Shown here in pieces: positions 6,578 to 7,006 of a DNA stretch of 7,006 nt. The notes beneath the pieces were generated by a model, which did no database searches, had not been told where the DNA came from, and saw only the letters and a list, made by a program, of their open reading frames with translations. Origin of the DNA: an uncultured Actinomycetes bacterium (GTDB lineage: Bacteria; Actinomycetota; Actinomycetes; Nanopelagicales; Nanopelagicaceae); contig CAIPLJ010000199.1 in the NCBI GenBank assembly GCA_903865885.1, positions 1 to 7,006 of the forward strand, read 5' to 3'. The first letter of the stretch is position 1. Every line of letters begins with the position of its first letter. The position numbers and the translations under genes were made by a program.

Positions 6578-7006
6578 ATGATCGCTTCAGTAGATCCACG
6601 CAAGCAACAGATGCGCCGTGCGCTCAACTGGTCTGCATGGCTATTTACCGGCTACCTATTTACTACATACATAGTTCTTACAGATGGCTTCCTTGTACGA
6701 ATTGATCGCCACCTTAATAACCTACATCATCCGCGTTTTCATGGCCTTTCATACTTCATTATTCGCCGACTTGATGACCTCGGTCTTCGAAGTGTTTCAG
6801 GAATTTCACTCATCATCATCGGCCTCTATATTGCAATTCGATTTAAGACATGGCGCCCAGTTAATTTAGGTCTCTTAGCATTCATTGCATTGAATGCAGT
6901 AGTTGGTGCATTTAAATATGCGCTCGGCCGCACTAAACCACGTCTAGGTCTCGATATTTTGCATGCAGGTGGAATGTCATATCCCAGCGGGCATGCATCA
7001 AATGCA
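6578..7006 (+). CDS. PAP2-family membrane phosphatase, N-terminal part (cut by window end)
   Basis: An open frame begins at ATG 6578, 2 nt after the glmS stop, and runs without a stop to the window edge (143 codons). It has a basic N-terminus (RKQQMRR, 8-14) and hydrophobic segments at about 18-40, 73-89 and 96-112, so it is probably an integral membrane protein. K113-YALGRT-KP (113-121) matches PAP2 motif 1 (K-x6-R-P) with lysine in place of the arginine; YPSGHA (135-140) is motif 2, with the PSGH histidine. Motif 3 (S-R-x5-H-x3-D) would lie beyond the window. Family members remove phosphate from phosphatidic acid, phosphatidylglycerol phosphate, undecaprenyl diphosphate or similar lipids. 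The neighbouring glmMS might suggest a cell-envelope role, but the substrate is unknown. No Shine-Dalgarno is visible, so translation probably couples to glmS termination; M12 (6611) is an alternative start. Confidence 0.85.
   Translation, partial: MIASVDPRKQQMRRALNWSAWLFTGYLFTTYIVLTDGFLVRIDRHLNNLHHPRFHGLSYFIIRRLDDLGLRSVSGISLIIIGLYIAIRFKTWRPVNLGLLAFIALNAVVGAFKYALGRTKPRLGLDILHAGGMSYPSGHASNA

Noticed and set aside
6684..6869. Alternative forward frame overlapping the gene after glmS
   Set aside because: It is out of frame with the PAP2 reading frame, which has the motifs, membrane segments and tight spacing to glmS; the alternative has no recognisable features.

Overview
The window looks like a chromosomal housekeeping locus from an actinomycetote (Actinobacteria) of moderate G+C. 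A few hand-counted lines range from about 38 to 53 percent, so the overall value is probably just under half. The gene order rpoA - rplQ - truA - rplM - rpsI - glmM - glmS is typical of Actinomycetota. The RpoA N-terminus (MLIAQRP...), the long N-terminal tail on ribosomal protein S9 and the spaced SIS motifs in GlmS fit that phylum. The moderate G+C, compact spacing and strong preference for ACA, GCA, CCA and TCA codons in highly expressed genes resemble small-genome freshwater lineages such as Nanopelagicales (acI). That finer placement is an inference, not proven here.

Layout, all on the + strand. (1) 4-1385 is the 3' end of the alpha/spc ribosomal operon: rpoA (RNA polymerase alpha) and rplQ (L17). 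(2) 1413-2252 is truA (tRNA pseudouridine synthase). Its first codons contain a perfect 12-bp inverted repeat that looks like the rplQ terminator. (3) 2253-2380 is a 128-bp intergenic region, the largest in the window, with a candidate promoter and small hairpins. (4) 2381-3335 is rplM (L13) and rpsI (S9), the classic two-gene ribosomal operon. (5) 3387-6575 is glmM and glmS, separated by 3 nt. (6) 6578-7006 is the start of a PAP2-family membrane phosphatase, cut by the window edge 143 codons in.

How they work together: the first half serves transcription and translation (polymerase alpha, three ribosomal proteins, a tRNA-modifying enzyme). The second half makes the amino-sugar precursor of the cell wall: GlmS turns fructose-6-phosphate and glutamine into glucosamine-6-phosphate, and GlmM isomerises this to glucosamine-1-phosphate on the way to UDP-GlcNAc. 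The PAP2 protein next to glmS may act on a lipid phosphate, possibly the undecaprenyl carrier, but its substrate cannot be read from sequence.

I found no mobile element, CRISPR array, tRNA/rRNA gene, phage remnant or unknown system. No gene-free stretch exceeds 128 bases. All open frames on the reverse strand look like shadows of the forward genes. The most interesting structure is the terminator-like hairpin inside the truA reading frame.
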